DNA of 64,000 bases from Ignisphaera sp. (GTDB lineage Archaea; Thermoproteota; Thermoprotei_A; Sulfolobales; Ignisphaeraceae), in assembly GCA_038735125.1 (NCBI GenBank), contig JAVYNU010000001.1, forward strand, positions 186,001-250,000, in the 5' to 3' direction. The notes below the pieces were generated by a model, which did not search any database, was not told the origin of the DNA, and was given only the letters and a program-made list of their open reading frames with translations. Positions within the stretch are counted from its first letter, which is position 1. Each line of letters opens with the position of its first letter. Shown piece by piece: positions 37,248 through 44,959 of the stretch. Made by a program: the position numbers and the translations under genes.

Positions 37248-38243
37248 ATGAGTGTTATTGTAGTTTCTGACTGGGATGCTGATGGGATTGTGTCTGCAGC
37301 TGAGATAATTTATTCCCAGGAAACAGCTGGTCTCTATCCTATTAAGTCCAAGGCAAAGGTATACACATATCCATCAACACCAAAAACGATTCTTTCTCTC
37401 CTAAGTAATATGGGTAGCTTTAAATCTCAAAACAAAAACTATGTGGTTATTCTCGATATAGCCTTTAACGTAAATGTTGATAAGTTCTTAGCACATTTAA
37501 AGAATTTGAATAGTTACGTTGTTTATGTTGATCATCACCTATCTACACATATCCACTATAAGGACATTGAAAAAAAGGTTAACGAACTTATTGTTGGAAA
37601 ATCGCCAGTAGCACTAATTGTCTACACATTTCTGAGATCTATTGGGGTCAGGCTTACACCAAGAATAGAAAGCTTTGTCAATGTCGTTTCCGTCATTGAG
37701 GGTGGCAAAAGATATGAGAACAAGAAGTTGATTAAATTGCTTGTCGAGATAACAAAGTATATATCGGCTACCAGAAACAAGGATTTGTGGGAAAAGTTTG
37801 TTAGATGGATTAGTTCGCCTCTACCCTATGTGGCGATACCTTTCCAGATAAATGATTACATAAATGCCTATATAGATAAAAGTAAGCCTCTATGCAATGA
37901 GAAGGAAATTGCTGAAGAGCTTGCTGTAGGCTCTAGTAGGGTATTTAATTATCGAGTTGCAAGAATAAAGTCTCTGCCAAGGCAATGCAGATTCTCAGCT
38001 ATAGTATCATCATTATACCGACTATTGAAAAGCCCAACAATTGTTTATAATGAAGAGAAAAAGTTGGTGGCAATAAAGACTAGAGACGATAAGGCATTTG
38101 CAATATCGATGAGCCTATATAAACAGGGCTATGCCGAAGACGTCACAGGACATGAAAGACTGGCAATAGCTAGGCTAAGAAACGATATCGACTACAACTC
38201 GCTTCTAACAATTCTTAGAAAAATCCTAATGGAAGTTGGATAG
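37248..38243 (+). CDS. DHH-family phosphoesterase (RecJ/Cdc45-like)
   Basis: A 331-residue DHH-superfamily protein. Motif I is VVSDWDADGI (residues 4-13), a third aspartate lies in VVILDIAFN (about 67-75), and the DHH motif itself is YVVYVDHHLS (about 93-102). Such proteins in archaea include RecJ-like exonucleases and the Cdc45 homologue that binds GINS/MCM; others are nanoRNases. The intact metal ligands suggest an active phosphoesterase, but the exact role cannot be set from sequence. It is flanked on both sides by intron-containing tRNA genes on the opposite strand. Confidence 0.75.
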   Translation: MSVIVVSDWDADGIVSAAEIIYSQETAGLYPIKSKAKVYTYPSTPKTILSLLSNMGSFKSQNKNYVVILDIAFNVNVDKFLAHLKNLNSYVVYVDHHLSTHIHYKDIEKKVNELIVGKSPVALIVYTFLRSIGVRLTPRIESFVNVVSVIEGGKRYENKKLIKLLVEITKYISATRNKDLWEKFVRWISSPLPYVAIPFQINDYINAYIDKSKPLCNEKEIAEELAVGSSRVFNYRVARIKSLPRQCRFSAIVSSLYRLLKSPTIVYNEEKKLVAIKTRDDKAFAISMSLYKQGYAEDVTGHERLAIARLRNDIDYNSLLTILRKILMEVG

Positions 38244-38249
38244 TTTTAA

Positions 38250-38362
38250 TGGGCCCGCCGGGATTCGAACCCGGGACCACGGGGATCTCCGCCTATAGGT
38301 CCCGAGTCGGGCACGGATAGTTCCGTGTACCCCGCATCCTAGCCAAGCTAGACTACGGGCCC
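38250..38362 (-). tRNA. tRNA-Pro (CGG) with two introns
   Basis: Exons: 38329-38362 (acceptor GGGCCCG to U32), 38301-38305 (U33 to G37: TCGGG), 38250-38285 (U38 to discriminator A; T-arm CCGGG-TTCGAAT-CCCGG; acceptor CGGGCCC). CCA is not encoded. Intron 1 (38306-38328, 23 nt, site 32/33) sits in CGGG/CCCG with bulges GTA and ACT above a CACGG/CCGTG hairpin. Intron 2 (38286-38300, 15 nt, site 37/38) sits in a BHB whose central helix UUCG/CGGA includes U32 and U33, so it is complete only after intron 1 is removed. Loop after splicing is UUCGGGU, anticodon CGG. Promoter TTTTATT at about 38386-38392. Confidence 0.9.
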
Positions 38363-38528
38363 AACTATATTATATTAAAATGGCAATAAAAGTGTTTTCA
38401 TCATAAACGCACTAACGCTACCTAGATGTATGCCAACACCTCGGCTTTTGTTAATATCGATAATCTATGTATCATTAAAATATAAATATTGTTTTACCTC
38501 TATTAGCTACTTAACTGAGAATTGGAGG

Positions 38529-38957
38529 ATGAGACAATTGGCAAAAAGGAGAAGCAAATGGCGTAGAACAACTGCGGTCATGAAAAAGCTCATGCAAGAA
38601 GCTAGGAAGACTAGGGCTTATCAAAGTCTACAGCAATGCCCTGTGTGTGGAGATCCGCACGGCCTCTCAATAGAGATTAAGCAAGATAAAAGTAGTGGAA
38701 GGAAAAGTGCCTATGTAAGATGTTCATCATGTAGGTTTGAGTATCAGTTTGATACAATACCATCTATAGCCGATGAATTCTGGATTTATTCAAAACTGCT
38801 AGACATGGTCTACTCAGGAACAATCAAACCTGCCCAACCTAAACCAGCAGAAGCTGCTGAAGTCTCTGAACCCGTTGCTGAGGAGATTCACATGGAGGTT
38901 GAAGAAGTTGAAGAAGATGAGGAATCATCAAATATCGAGGTAGTTGAGGAGGAGTAG
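38529..38957 (+). CDS. Elf1-like zinc-ribbon transcription elongation factor
   Basis: 142 residues from ATG 38529 (MRQLAKRRSKWRRTT); GGAGG lies immediately before it, so TTG 38538 is a real alternative with better spacing. A basic N-terminus is followed by a zinc ribbon, CPVCGDPHGL and VRCSSCRFEY (about 38-41 and 66-69), typical of archaeal Elf1/TFIIS-like elongation factors that ride RNA polymerase. The C-terminal 40 residues are extremely acidic (EEVEEDEESSNIEVVEEE). The last 70 nt overlap the convergent GTPase gene in antisense. Confidence 0.8.
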   Translation: MRQLAKRRSKWRRTTAVMKKLMQEARKTRAYQSLQQCPVCGDPHGLSIEIKQDKSSGRKSAYVRCSSCRFEYQFDTIPSIADEFWIYSKLLDMVYSGTIKPAQPKPAEAAEVSEPVAEEIHMEVEEVEEDEESSNIEVVEEE

Positions 38958-40015
38958 AGCGTTAGCAGTTCCAAATAATTTGTGCCAAATAAAGAATCAA
39001 ATACCTTTAAAGCTGCTCTTACGGCTGACCACACATTTATTTTGTGAAGAGCGCTAATCTCAATCACTCTGCTATACCCCATGTCCTCTATAATCTTTCT
39101 ACGCTTCTCCAATAACTGTTTATCAACCTTATCAATTTTGTTAAATACAACAATTATCCTATCCTTCCCAACCAAACTTTCAATAGTGGTCAAGACTGTT
39201 AATTGCTGTTCAAAAGTGTAATAAGAGTCTAGAGAGGGATCCATAAAGTATAGTACAACAGCTTTTAGATTCCTTAACGCTGCCACAGCTCTCTTCTCAA
39301 TTTCGTTCATCTCCTCCAAAGGTCTATCTAAAATGCCTGGCGTGTCCATAACTTGTATAACCAGCTCCCCGAGCTTTATATGACCCATTATAACGTTTTT
39401 TGTTGTGAAGGGATATGGCGAAATAAGAGGCTTTGCTGTGGAGACAACATTGACAAAGGTTGATTTCCCGACTTGCGGCATTCCAGCAACTATTATTAGG
39501 GGTTTACTGAAGTCTATGCAAGGGGTGTTTCTGGCAACATAGGATATGCCTTTTGTTATGTTAATCAACCTGAATTTTCTCTTTATAACAGAGATAACCC
39601 TACCGACAAACTCTTGCGATATTTTCTTTGCGTTTGAGCCACTGTTCAAAATCTTTTCACGGTAATCCTTCCACATACTAGAGATTATTTTTACGGTGAC
39701 TGAAGCCTGTTTTCTCAATTCATCGTAGTGTCCTTGTGTAGCTATATCAAGTAACTCGGCATAGAAAGGATCGAGGCTCTCTTTTGGAGGTAGCCTAGCT
39801 ATTTTGCCAAGCGTTGTTGCCGCAAATTGAAAAACTCTCTCAGACTTTAGCATGTATCGGAATGCCCTTCTTTTCTCTGGCGATATCATTGCAATGGATC
39901 TTGGTATGGTAACATCCTCTACATAGATTTCTAAAATCCTCTTCTTAATTGAATCAAGCGACAATGGTTCAATGCGTATATAGTCTGATAAACACCTTAA
40001 AGCTTCATTCTCCAT
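38888..40015 (-). CDS. Nog1-type GTPase (Obg/TRAFAC)
   Basis: A 375-residue GTPase related to NOG1, which in eukaryotes acts in 60S ribosome assembly. N-terminal helical bundle (about 1-165), then G1 GMPQVGKST (about 177-185), G2 PFTTK, G3 DTPGILDRP (about 216-224), G4 NKIDKVD (about 290-296) and G5 SALHK (about 322-326). The archaeal form lacks the eukaryotic C-terminal extension. The last 22 residues are low-complexity Ser/Thr (SSSTTS, then SSSSSTSSTS) and are encoded antisense to the Elf1 acidic tail. Confidence 0.85.
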   Translation of the reverse strand: MENEALRCLSDYIRIEPLSLDSIKKRILEIYVEDVTIPRSIAMISPEKRRAFRYMLKSERVFQFAATTLGKIARLPPKESLDPFYAELLDIATQGHYDELRKQASVTVKIISSMWKDYREKILNSGSNAKKISQEFVGRVISVIKRKFRLINITKGISYVARNTPCIDFSKPLIIVAGMPQVGKSTFVNVVSTAKPLISPYPFTTKNVIMGHIKLGELVIQVMDTPGILDRPLEEMNEIEKRAVAALRNLKAVVLYFMDPSLDSYYTFEQQLTVLTTIESLVGKDRIIVVFNKIDKVDKQLLEKRRKIIEDMGYSRVIEISALHKINVWSAVRAALKVFDSLFGTNYLELLTLYSSSTTSIFDDSSSSSTSSTSM

Positions 40016-40033
40016 TTCTCCTTAGCACCATGA

Positions 40034-40085
40034 TCAGAGGTCGTGGTTATGTCACTAAATCCTCTCCGCGGAGCTCTTTCATCAT
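40034..40085 (-). ncRNA. C/D-box sRNA candidate
   Basis: On minus: C box ATGATGA (40079-40085), D' CGGA (about 40065-40068), a weak C' GTGACAT (about 40049-40055), D CTGA (40034-40037). The guide before D is AACCACGACCT; the guide before D' is AAGAGCTCCG. The D' region lies in the palindrome CTCCGCGGAG. A TATAT element at 40111-40115 lies about 25 nt upstream of the C box, consistent with an independent transcript. C and D boxes are perfect, the internal pair weak. Confidence 0.5.
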
Positions 40086-40136
40086 CGGCTCCTCTTCTAT
40101 ATGTATAGGTTATATGCCCTGAAAAGCTAAATTAGT

Positions 40137-40958
40137 TTATTGCTTGCATTTCGAGAATATAATGTTTGTTGAGTTAAGTGGAGAATATCCCGCTTCGCCA
40201 GACAAGTCAACCAGAACCTTGTAGAGACACCACCCAGCTTTATTAGCTAGTCTCACCAATTCATCAAGACTATAAACATGTAGCTCAAAATGGGAGTTCC
40301 CCAAGAATACGAGATTGTTTCCATCTCTTCTATAGAAATCTTGCTTTATAAGAACATTACCTGTTGCAGGGTTATACAAAGTCTTTTCAATCACCACAAT
40401 ATTGTCGTACTCCAAAGCTCTTTTTGCAATTCCAAGGACATATTGAGATATGGACAAGTACTCCTTGTTTATAGCATCAGCAATTATAAGCACTGCTTTA
40501 TCTGACGACACTTCGTACGTCATTGAAAATATTCTAGCATCTGTTTCCTCGTCATAGTATCCTAATACTGAGGACCACACAAATATTATTGATGCGAATG
40601 GTTTATATTTCCCCACGCATTTGCTAAGCTCCCTAGCATCACAAAGCAAAAAAATCGCCTTGTCTTTTAAGCCCTTTTCACTAGCTCTTTTATTAGCTAT
40701 ATCAACATATACAGGTGATATATCAATGCCGATTACATCAAAGCCCATTTCAGCAAGTGGAAGAGATATTCTGCCTGTTCCACAGCCTACATCAAGTATC
40801 TTACCCTTGTCAAAACCAAGCATATACAGCTGTTTAGCTATGCCCTTAGCTATTCTCCTACCCCTCAGCATCATCGGCCTCGAATCCATTACAAGTCTAA
40901 AAAGCTCTCCCTTCTCAACGAAATACTTGTATATCATCTCGTCACTGTTTAATCTCAA
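40137..40958 (-). CDS. Class I SAM-dependent methyltransferase
   Basis: A 273-residue Rossmann methyltransferase. SAM motif [18 protein letters not shown] (about residues 54-70), acidic loop [14 protein letters not shown] (about 75-88), and motif [15 protein letters not shown] and [15 protein letters not shown]. Similar to small-molecule or ubiE-like methyltransferases; substrate unknown. Start is TTG 40958 (leaderless from TTTTAAAT at about 40984-40991) or ATG 40937. Divergent from the PAPS-reductase-like gene. Confidence 0.82.
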   Translation of the reverse strand: MRLNSDEMIYKYFVEKGELFRLVMDSRPMMLRGRRIAKGIAKQLYMLGFDKGKILDVGCGTGRISLPLAEMGFDVIGIDISPVYVDIANKRASEKGLKDKAIFLLCDARELSKCVGKYKPFASIIFVWSSVLGYYDEETDARIFSMTYEVSSDKAVLIIADAINKEYLSISQYVLGIAKRALEYDNIVVIEKTLYNPATGNVLIKQDFYRRDGNNLVFLGNSHFELHVYSLDELVRLANKAGWCLYKVLVDLSGEAGYSPLNSTNIIFSKCKQ

Positions 40959-41006
40959 TGAGTTCTACCCAATAGTTAATGCTAGATTTAAAAGCCTAAT
41001 AAAAGT

Positions 41007-41159
41007 ATGTATTTAGCGAGAATCGTAAAGGAGCCAAGCTGGGTATACATTATCAGCATTATAGAAAGCCTAAAAGATGGTGAACTATGGGAAGGAGAAT
41101 TTTTTGGCCAAAAACCAAAAAATTTTATTGGTGTCCCAACTGTAATGTGCCTCTTCTAG
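41007..41159 (+). CDS. Possible 50-residue small ORF upstream of PAPS-reductase-like gene
   Basis: ATG 41007 to TAG 41157-41159, in a different frame from the large gene that starts at 41087 and overlapping its first 73 nt. The start lies about 20 nt after a TTTAAAA element (40987-40993), close to the predicted transcript start. Its text (ARIVKEPSWVYIISIIESLK, then DGELWEGEF) looks protein-like. It may be a small protein or a leader that couples translation. Could also be chance. Confidence 0.3.
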   Translation: MYLARIVKEPSWVYIISIIESLKDGELWEGEFFGQKPKNFIGVPTVMCLF

Positions 41160-43159
41160 AGCCTGTCTGTCCCATATGCAAGTCAAGAGCTATAAGAATA
41201 TCTCTTTCAGATCCTGGAGATGCGAGACTGGCATTCGATAGAGACTATATATTGCTTCGGAAAGCCTATAAAAATGAATTCCATACTGAAAAAGGAATTG
41301 AAATTCTCCTAGGAAACTCTATTATGTTGTTGAACAAGGCCCCATATTATGATGAGATGAAGGAGGTTTATGTTGATGGTGTTCAAATAGGTCGACTCTA
41401 TTTTGAACCGTTTCTTCGAACATGGAGATTCAGACTTTCCAAGGTAGGTGCACTGCGAGTTCTAGACAGAGATTCCGATATCGTTGAAAAAGTTGTTGTA
41501 GATAAGGCGAGGTATAATCCCTTAGATGTTATTCGCATTGATAAGGATATCGAGAAATACAAACAGGTCTTGCTGATGAGAAGAAACGGCGATGTAGTGG
41601 GGTTGGGCTATTCTAAGGGGAAAGGAAAGCTGATAGTACATAGTTGGTGGGGGGAGGGAAAGGTATTCAATGGCTTTGAGGCAAAGTCCACCCTAAATGA
41701 TGTTATGAAGGTAAATGAAGAACATCTAAACATAGTTGAGGCTCGATCTAAAAAAGTCATTGCATTAATTGTCGAAAAAATGGGCAAACCTGTTGTAGCT
41801 TCTTTTAGCGGTGGAAAGGATAGCATGGTAGCATTACATTTGACTGTAAGCCTTGGACTCGAACCTATTGTATTGTTTAACAATACTGGAATTGAACTTC
41901 CAGAAACATATGAAACAGTACATAGAGTTGCTGAAGACCTTGGCCTAAAATTAGTTGAGGCAACAGCAGAGAACAAGTTTTGGAGCGCTGTATACAATTT
42001 TGGTGTTCCGGGACGTGATTATAGATGGTGTTGCAAAATATGCAAGCTTGCACCACTTGCCAGGGTAGTCAAAAGTTTTTGGTCTAGTGGAGCCCTAAAC
42101 ATTGTTGGTCAAAGAGCTTTTGAATCCATTGATAGGGCACGAAGTCCAATGCTATGGAGACTGAGATGGGCACCGCAAATGCTCAACTTATCACCTATAA
42201 ATGACTGGTCTCAGTTTGAGGTCTGGCTCTATATTTACAGAAAGAAGCTCTATGCCAATCCACTCTACTTCATGGGATATGAAAGAATAGGGTGCTTTAT
42301 GTGTCCTGCATCAACACTAGCTGAACTAGAGCTTGTTTCCCAGACCCATCCAGATCTTTGGACGAAATGGCTTGAGGTATTGGAGTATTGGAGACGGAGG
42401 CTAGATTTACCAAAGGAGTGGATAGAGTATGGATTGTGGAGATGGAACGCACCCGCAAGATATAGAACCCTAATGGCTAAGAGATTAAAGGTAGAAGATA
42501 GAATAGATAATTGGAGGAGGTCTTTTAACAACATGTTAAACCCGAGAATATCCAACATTAAAAGAGATGAAAACAAAATAGTAATAAGCTTTGACGAGTC
42601 CATAGATAGTCGTTCTATTGAGTATCAATACACAGTGATAAATCCAGTAAATGTTTATACTGATAAAGATGGTATAACTATTGAATGGCTTGATGGAAAG
42701 ACCAAGGTTTATAATAACAAGATTATATTTGAATTCAGCAATGAGAAAAGCATAGAGAAGCTCATAGATTTGCTGAAGCTATTGTATAGATGGAGGATTT
42801 GTGCAGGATGCAGATCTTGTGAAGCTAATTGCCCTACCCATGCAATACAAGTAATAGAAATGGATGGCAGACCCGCCCCAGTGGTCAAAAACAAGAACAA
42901 GTGCATAAGATGTAAACTCTGTTTGTATAACTGCCCCGTTGCAGAGGTTTTTGTTGAACATGTTGTTGCGCCTCTAATATTTAATGATGCCGAGGCTTGG
43001 AGAAGATCAAGCAGAGAACATCACAATGTGGTACTCAAAAAGATTAAGAGTTTCGTTAAGACAGGCCTAAATGCCTCATCAATGTCTATGTCAAGCAATA
43101 TCAACAAGAATAGACAGGATTATGCCCTACCAACTTCACTACAAGAGTTTTTCTCATAG
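41087..43159 (+). CDS. PAPS-reductase-like PP-loop protein with zinc ribbon and ferredoxin domain
   Basis: A 690-residue fusion. The N-terminal zinc ribbon is WCPNCNVPL, then CPICKSRA (about 17-40), followed by a PUA-like region (about 100-220). A PP-loop ATPase motif ASFSGGKDSMVALHL (about 240-254) is followed by the CysH-like RDYRWCCKICKLAPL (about 308-322) and GCFMCPAST (about 404-412). The C-terminus has two [4Fe-4S] motifs, CAGCRSCEANCP (about 567-578) and CIRCKLCLYNCP (about 606-617). This architecture is known in archaea and annotated as a phosphoadenosine-phosphosulfate reductase, but the PUA part suggests a sulfur transfer to RNA or another thiolation. Substrate unproven. A 187-residue gene follows 18 nt later. 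Confidence 0.8.
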   Translation: MGRRIFWPKTKKFYWCPNCNVPLLEPVCPICKSRAIRISLSDPGDARLAFDRDYILLRKAYKNEFHTEKGIEILLGNSIMLLNKAPYYDEMKEVYVDGVQIGRLYFEPFLRTWRFRLSKVGALRVLDRDSDIVEKVVVDKARYNPLDVIRIDKDIEKYKQVLLMRRNGDVVGLGYSKGKGKLIVHSWWGEGKVFNGFEAKSTLNDVMKVNEEHLNIVEARSKKVIALIVEKMGKPVVASFSGGKDSMVALHLTVSLGLEPIVLFNNTGIELPETYETVHRVAEDLGLKLVEATAENKFWSAVYNFGVPGRDYRWCCKICKLAPLARVVKSFWSSGALNIVGQRAFESIDRARSPMLWRLRWAPQMLNLSPINDWSQFEVWLYIYRKKLYANPLYFMGYERIGCFMCPASTLAELELVSQTHPDLWTKWLEVLEYWRRRLDLPKEWIEYGLWRWNAPARYRTLMAKRLKVEDRIDNWRRSFNNMLNPRISNIKRDENKIVISFDESIDSRSIEYQYTVINPVNVYTDKDGITIEWLDGKTKVYNNKIIFEFSNEKSIEKLIDLLKLLYRWRICAGCRSCEANCPTHAIQVIEMDGRPAPVVKNKNKCIRCKLCLYNCPVAEVFVEHVVAPLIFNDAEAWRRSSREHHNVVLKKIKSFVKTGLNASSMSMSSNINKNRQDYALPTSLQEFFS

Positions 43160-43177
43160 GATACAAGGTAAGATCCT

Positions 43178-43741
43178 ATGAGACCATCTCAAAAATTTTT
43201 GGAGGAGGCGAGCAAGAGGGTAGAACCCTTATATGCTCAAGGATTTTTTTATGTATCTCTCAATTACATATCCTACTACATTGTATTTGACTATAACGAT
43301 CCTCTGGGATACTACGACACTATAGTGAAAAGCCAAGAGCTCTTTGACGAAGAGATTACAAAGCTTTTAACGAATATGCAGCAGTTTCTAGATGCTGAGA
43401 CTGTTAAGGTAAATAATGTGAAGGTTTCCCCAAGGGTTATTATGATAGATATTGGGTTTAGGAAGAATAGGAAAAACCCATACATAGTTTTCTTGGTAAG
43501 GTTTCGAGCTCCTATAAGAAAAGGGTTGAACATATATGAAAATATATATGAAAGTGAAACAGCAGAGTATGACTACGTGGCTTACTGGGTTTTTCCACCA
43601 AGTTCAAAGATTCTGAAAGTAAGATTTGGAGAAGGAGGAGAGAAGTGGGATATTGTAGGAGACAATGTCTTAGTTATATATGGTTGGAAAGGAATGAAAA
43701 CTAGTGGCTATGAGTACATAGAGTTCGAACTTACGGATTAG
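43178..43741 (+). CDS. Hypothetical beta-rich protein
   Basis: Unassigned. 187 residues, soluble, aromatic-rich, with alternating strands (YVSLNYISYYIVFD, then KNPYIVFLVRFRAPI, and YVAYWVFPPS). It has no cysteines. Lies between the PAPS-reductase-like and polyprenol-kinase-like genes with gaps of 18 and 4 nt, so it is in one transcription unit with them. Role unknown. Confidence 0.6.
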   Translation: MRPSQKFLEEASKRVEPLYAQGFFYVSLNYISYYIVFDYNDPLGYYDTIVKSQELFDEEITKLLTNMQQFLDAETVKVNNVKVSPRVIMIDIGFRKNRKNPYIVFLVRFRAPIRKGLNIYENIYESETAEYDYVAYWVFPPSSKILKVRFGEGGEKWDIVGDNVLVIYGWKGMKTSGYEYIEFELTD

Positions 43742-43745
43742 CGAG

Positions 43746-44492
43746 ATGGTGTTGATGAACTCAATTCAATCTGAGGTTGTAAGAAAAATCCTACACACAA
43801 TATTTACACTTTTGTTGTTGTTACCTCTTTCTACTCCTTATAAGAGTCTAGTTAGCAACATGTTTTGCGGTGTAGATCCAACACTATTAACATATTCTAT
43901 ACTTCTTTTTGTATCAGCGTTCATCAATACTATTCAAATAAAAATGCCTTATATACGTATGATATTGCTCAATATGTTTAGGGACTATAGAAAAAAGATT
44001 TTAGAATATATATCCTCATCGCAAGCAAACACCCCATTGAGTGAGCTTGCCAAAGAGTTAGATGGGATTTTTAGTAGATATGAAGATCATTTGATCAGTT
44101 TTATTGACAAAATTGAAAGAGATTATGAAAAAAGATATGGCTATGTTAGCATAACATTTGCTTTGTTGTCAATATTTCTAAGTTATGTTCTATGGGGAGT
44201 CGATGTCTATATAGGGATACTGGCATTAGCAATAACAGATAGCATTACCTCTATTGTAACAATACTTGACAGAAGGGGCAGAAAATTGTTTAAGCATAGT
44301 ATAAAGTCCTATGCTATAGCATTTCTCGTATTTGCCTCCATCTTGGTTCTCTTAACAAGAAATGCTTTCATATCGATTCTGATTTCTGCAATATCTGTAG
44401 TTATAGAAATGCTTAGCCCCGAGGATAATCTGACTATCCCATTGGTAACAACACTTGCATTCTCCGCTTTAAAAGGATTTTTCTTGACCTAA
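43746..44492 (+). CDS. Dolichol/phytol kinase-like membrane protein
   Basis: A 248-residue membrane protein with about five to seven hydrophobic segments. The pattern VVRKILHTIFTLLLLLPLS (R-K-x-x-H near residues 10-28), ALAITDSITSIVTILDRRGRK (about 158-178), KHSIKSYAIAF and the C-terminal EMLSPEDNLTIPLV (about 219-232) match CTP-dependent polyprenol kinases of the SEC59/VTE5/archaeal DolK group. It probably phosphorylates a polyprenol or geranylgeraniol. A 60-residue cytoplasmic insertion (about 80-135) is unusual. Confidence 0.6.
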   Translation: MVLMNSIQSEVVRKILHTIFTLLLLLPLSTPYKSLVSNMFCGVDPTLLTYSILLFVSAFINTIQIKMPYIRMILLNMFRDYRKKILEYISSSQANTPLSELAKELDGIFSRYEDHLISFIDKIERDYEKRYGYVSITFALLSIFLSYVLWGVDVYIGILALAITDSITSIVTILDRRGRKLFKHSIKSYAIAFLVFASILVLLTRNAFISILISAISVVIEMLSPEDNLTIPLVTTLAFSALKGFFLT

Positions 44493-44536
44493 GTTTTTAA
44501 ATCTCCTTTAGCTAATATCGAAATGTGTGAAGAGTT

Positions 44537-44887
44537 ATGAGCGATAAAACATCTTCACAACAGGAACTAGTTGATATAGAATATTTCAAGAAAATCGATC
44601 TTAGAGTAGGTGTTGTGAAGTATGCAGAGAAAGTACCTGGAGCTAAGAAGTTACTAAGACTATTGGTCGACATAGGTTCAGAAACCCGGCAGATAATCGC
44701 TGGCTTAGCTGAGTGGTATAAACCAGAGGATCTCATAGGGAAACAAGTAATTATTGTGGTTAATCTAAAGCCAAAGAAGATCATGAATTATGAGAGCCAA
44801 GGAATGTTGCTAGCTACATGTGATGGAGATAAACCACTGCTGGCTACCGTAGATGGTGTTGCGAAGCCTGGTTCAAGGCTTTGCTAA
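44537..44887 (+). CDS. metG2: Methionyl-tRNA synthetase beta subunit (tRNA-binding OB fold)
   Basis: A 116-residue OB-fold protein of the Trbp111/EMAPII/MetRS C-terminal family: FKKIDLRVGVVKYAEKVPGA (about 15-34), then RQIIAGLAEWYKPEDLIGKQ, VVNLKPKKIMNYESQGMLLA and PGSRLC at the end. Stand-alone in archaea; assists tRNA binding by MetRS, whose catalytic gene is not in this window. Sits just before ileS. Confidence 0.85.
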   Translation: MSDKTSSQQELVDIEYFKKIDLRVGVVKYAEKVPGAKKLLRLLVDIGSETRQIIAGLAEWYKPEDLIGKQVIIVVNLKPKKIMNYESQGMLLATCDGDKPLLATVDGVAKPGSRLC

Positions 44888-44959
44888 CATTCAATGCAAT
44901 GCTTAAAATTTATATTATTCAACCTATTTTAAAGAGTCTATCTCTTAGTCTATGCGGGG

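Noticed and set aside
38385-38400. ATGATGA on minus upstream of tRNA-Pro, resembling a C box
   Set aside because: No CTGA follows in range; this stretch is the tRNA promoter region.
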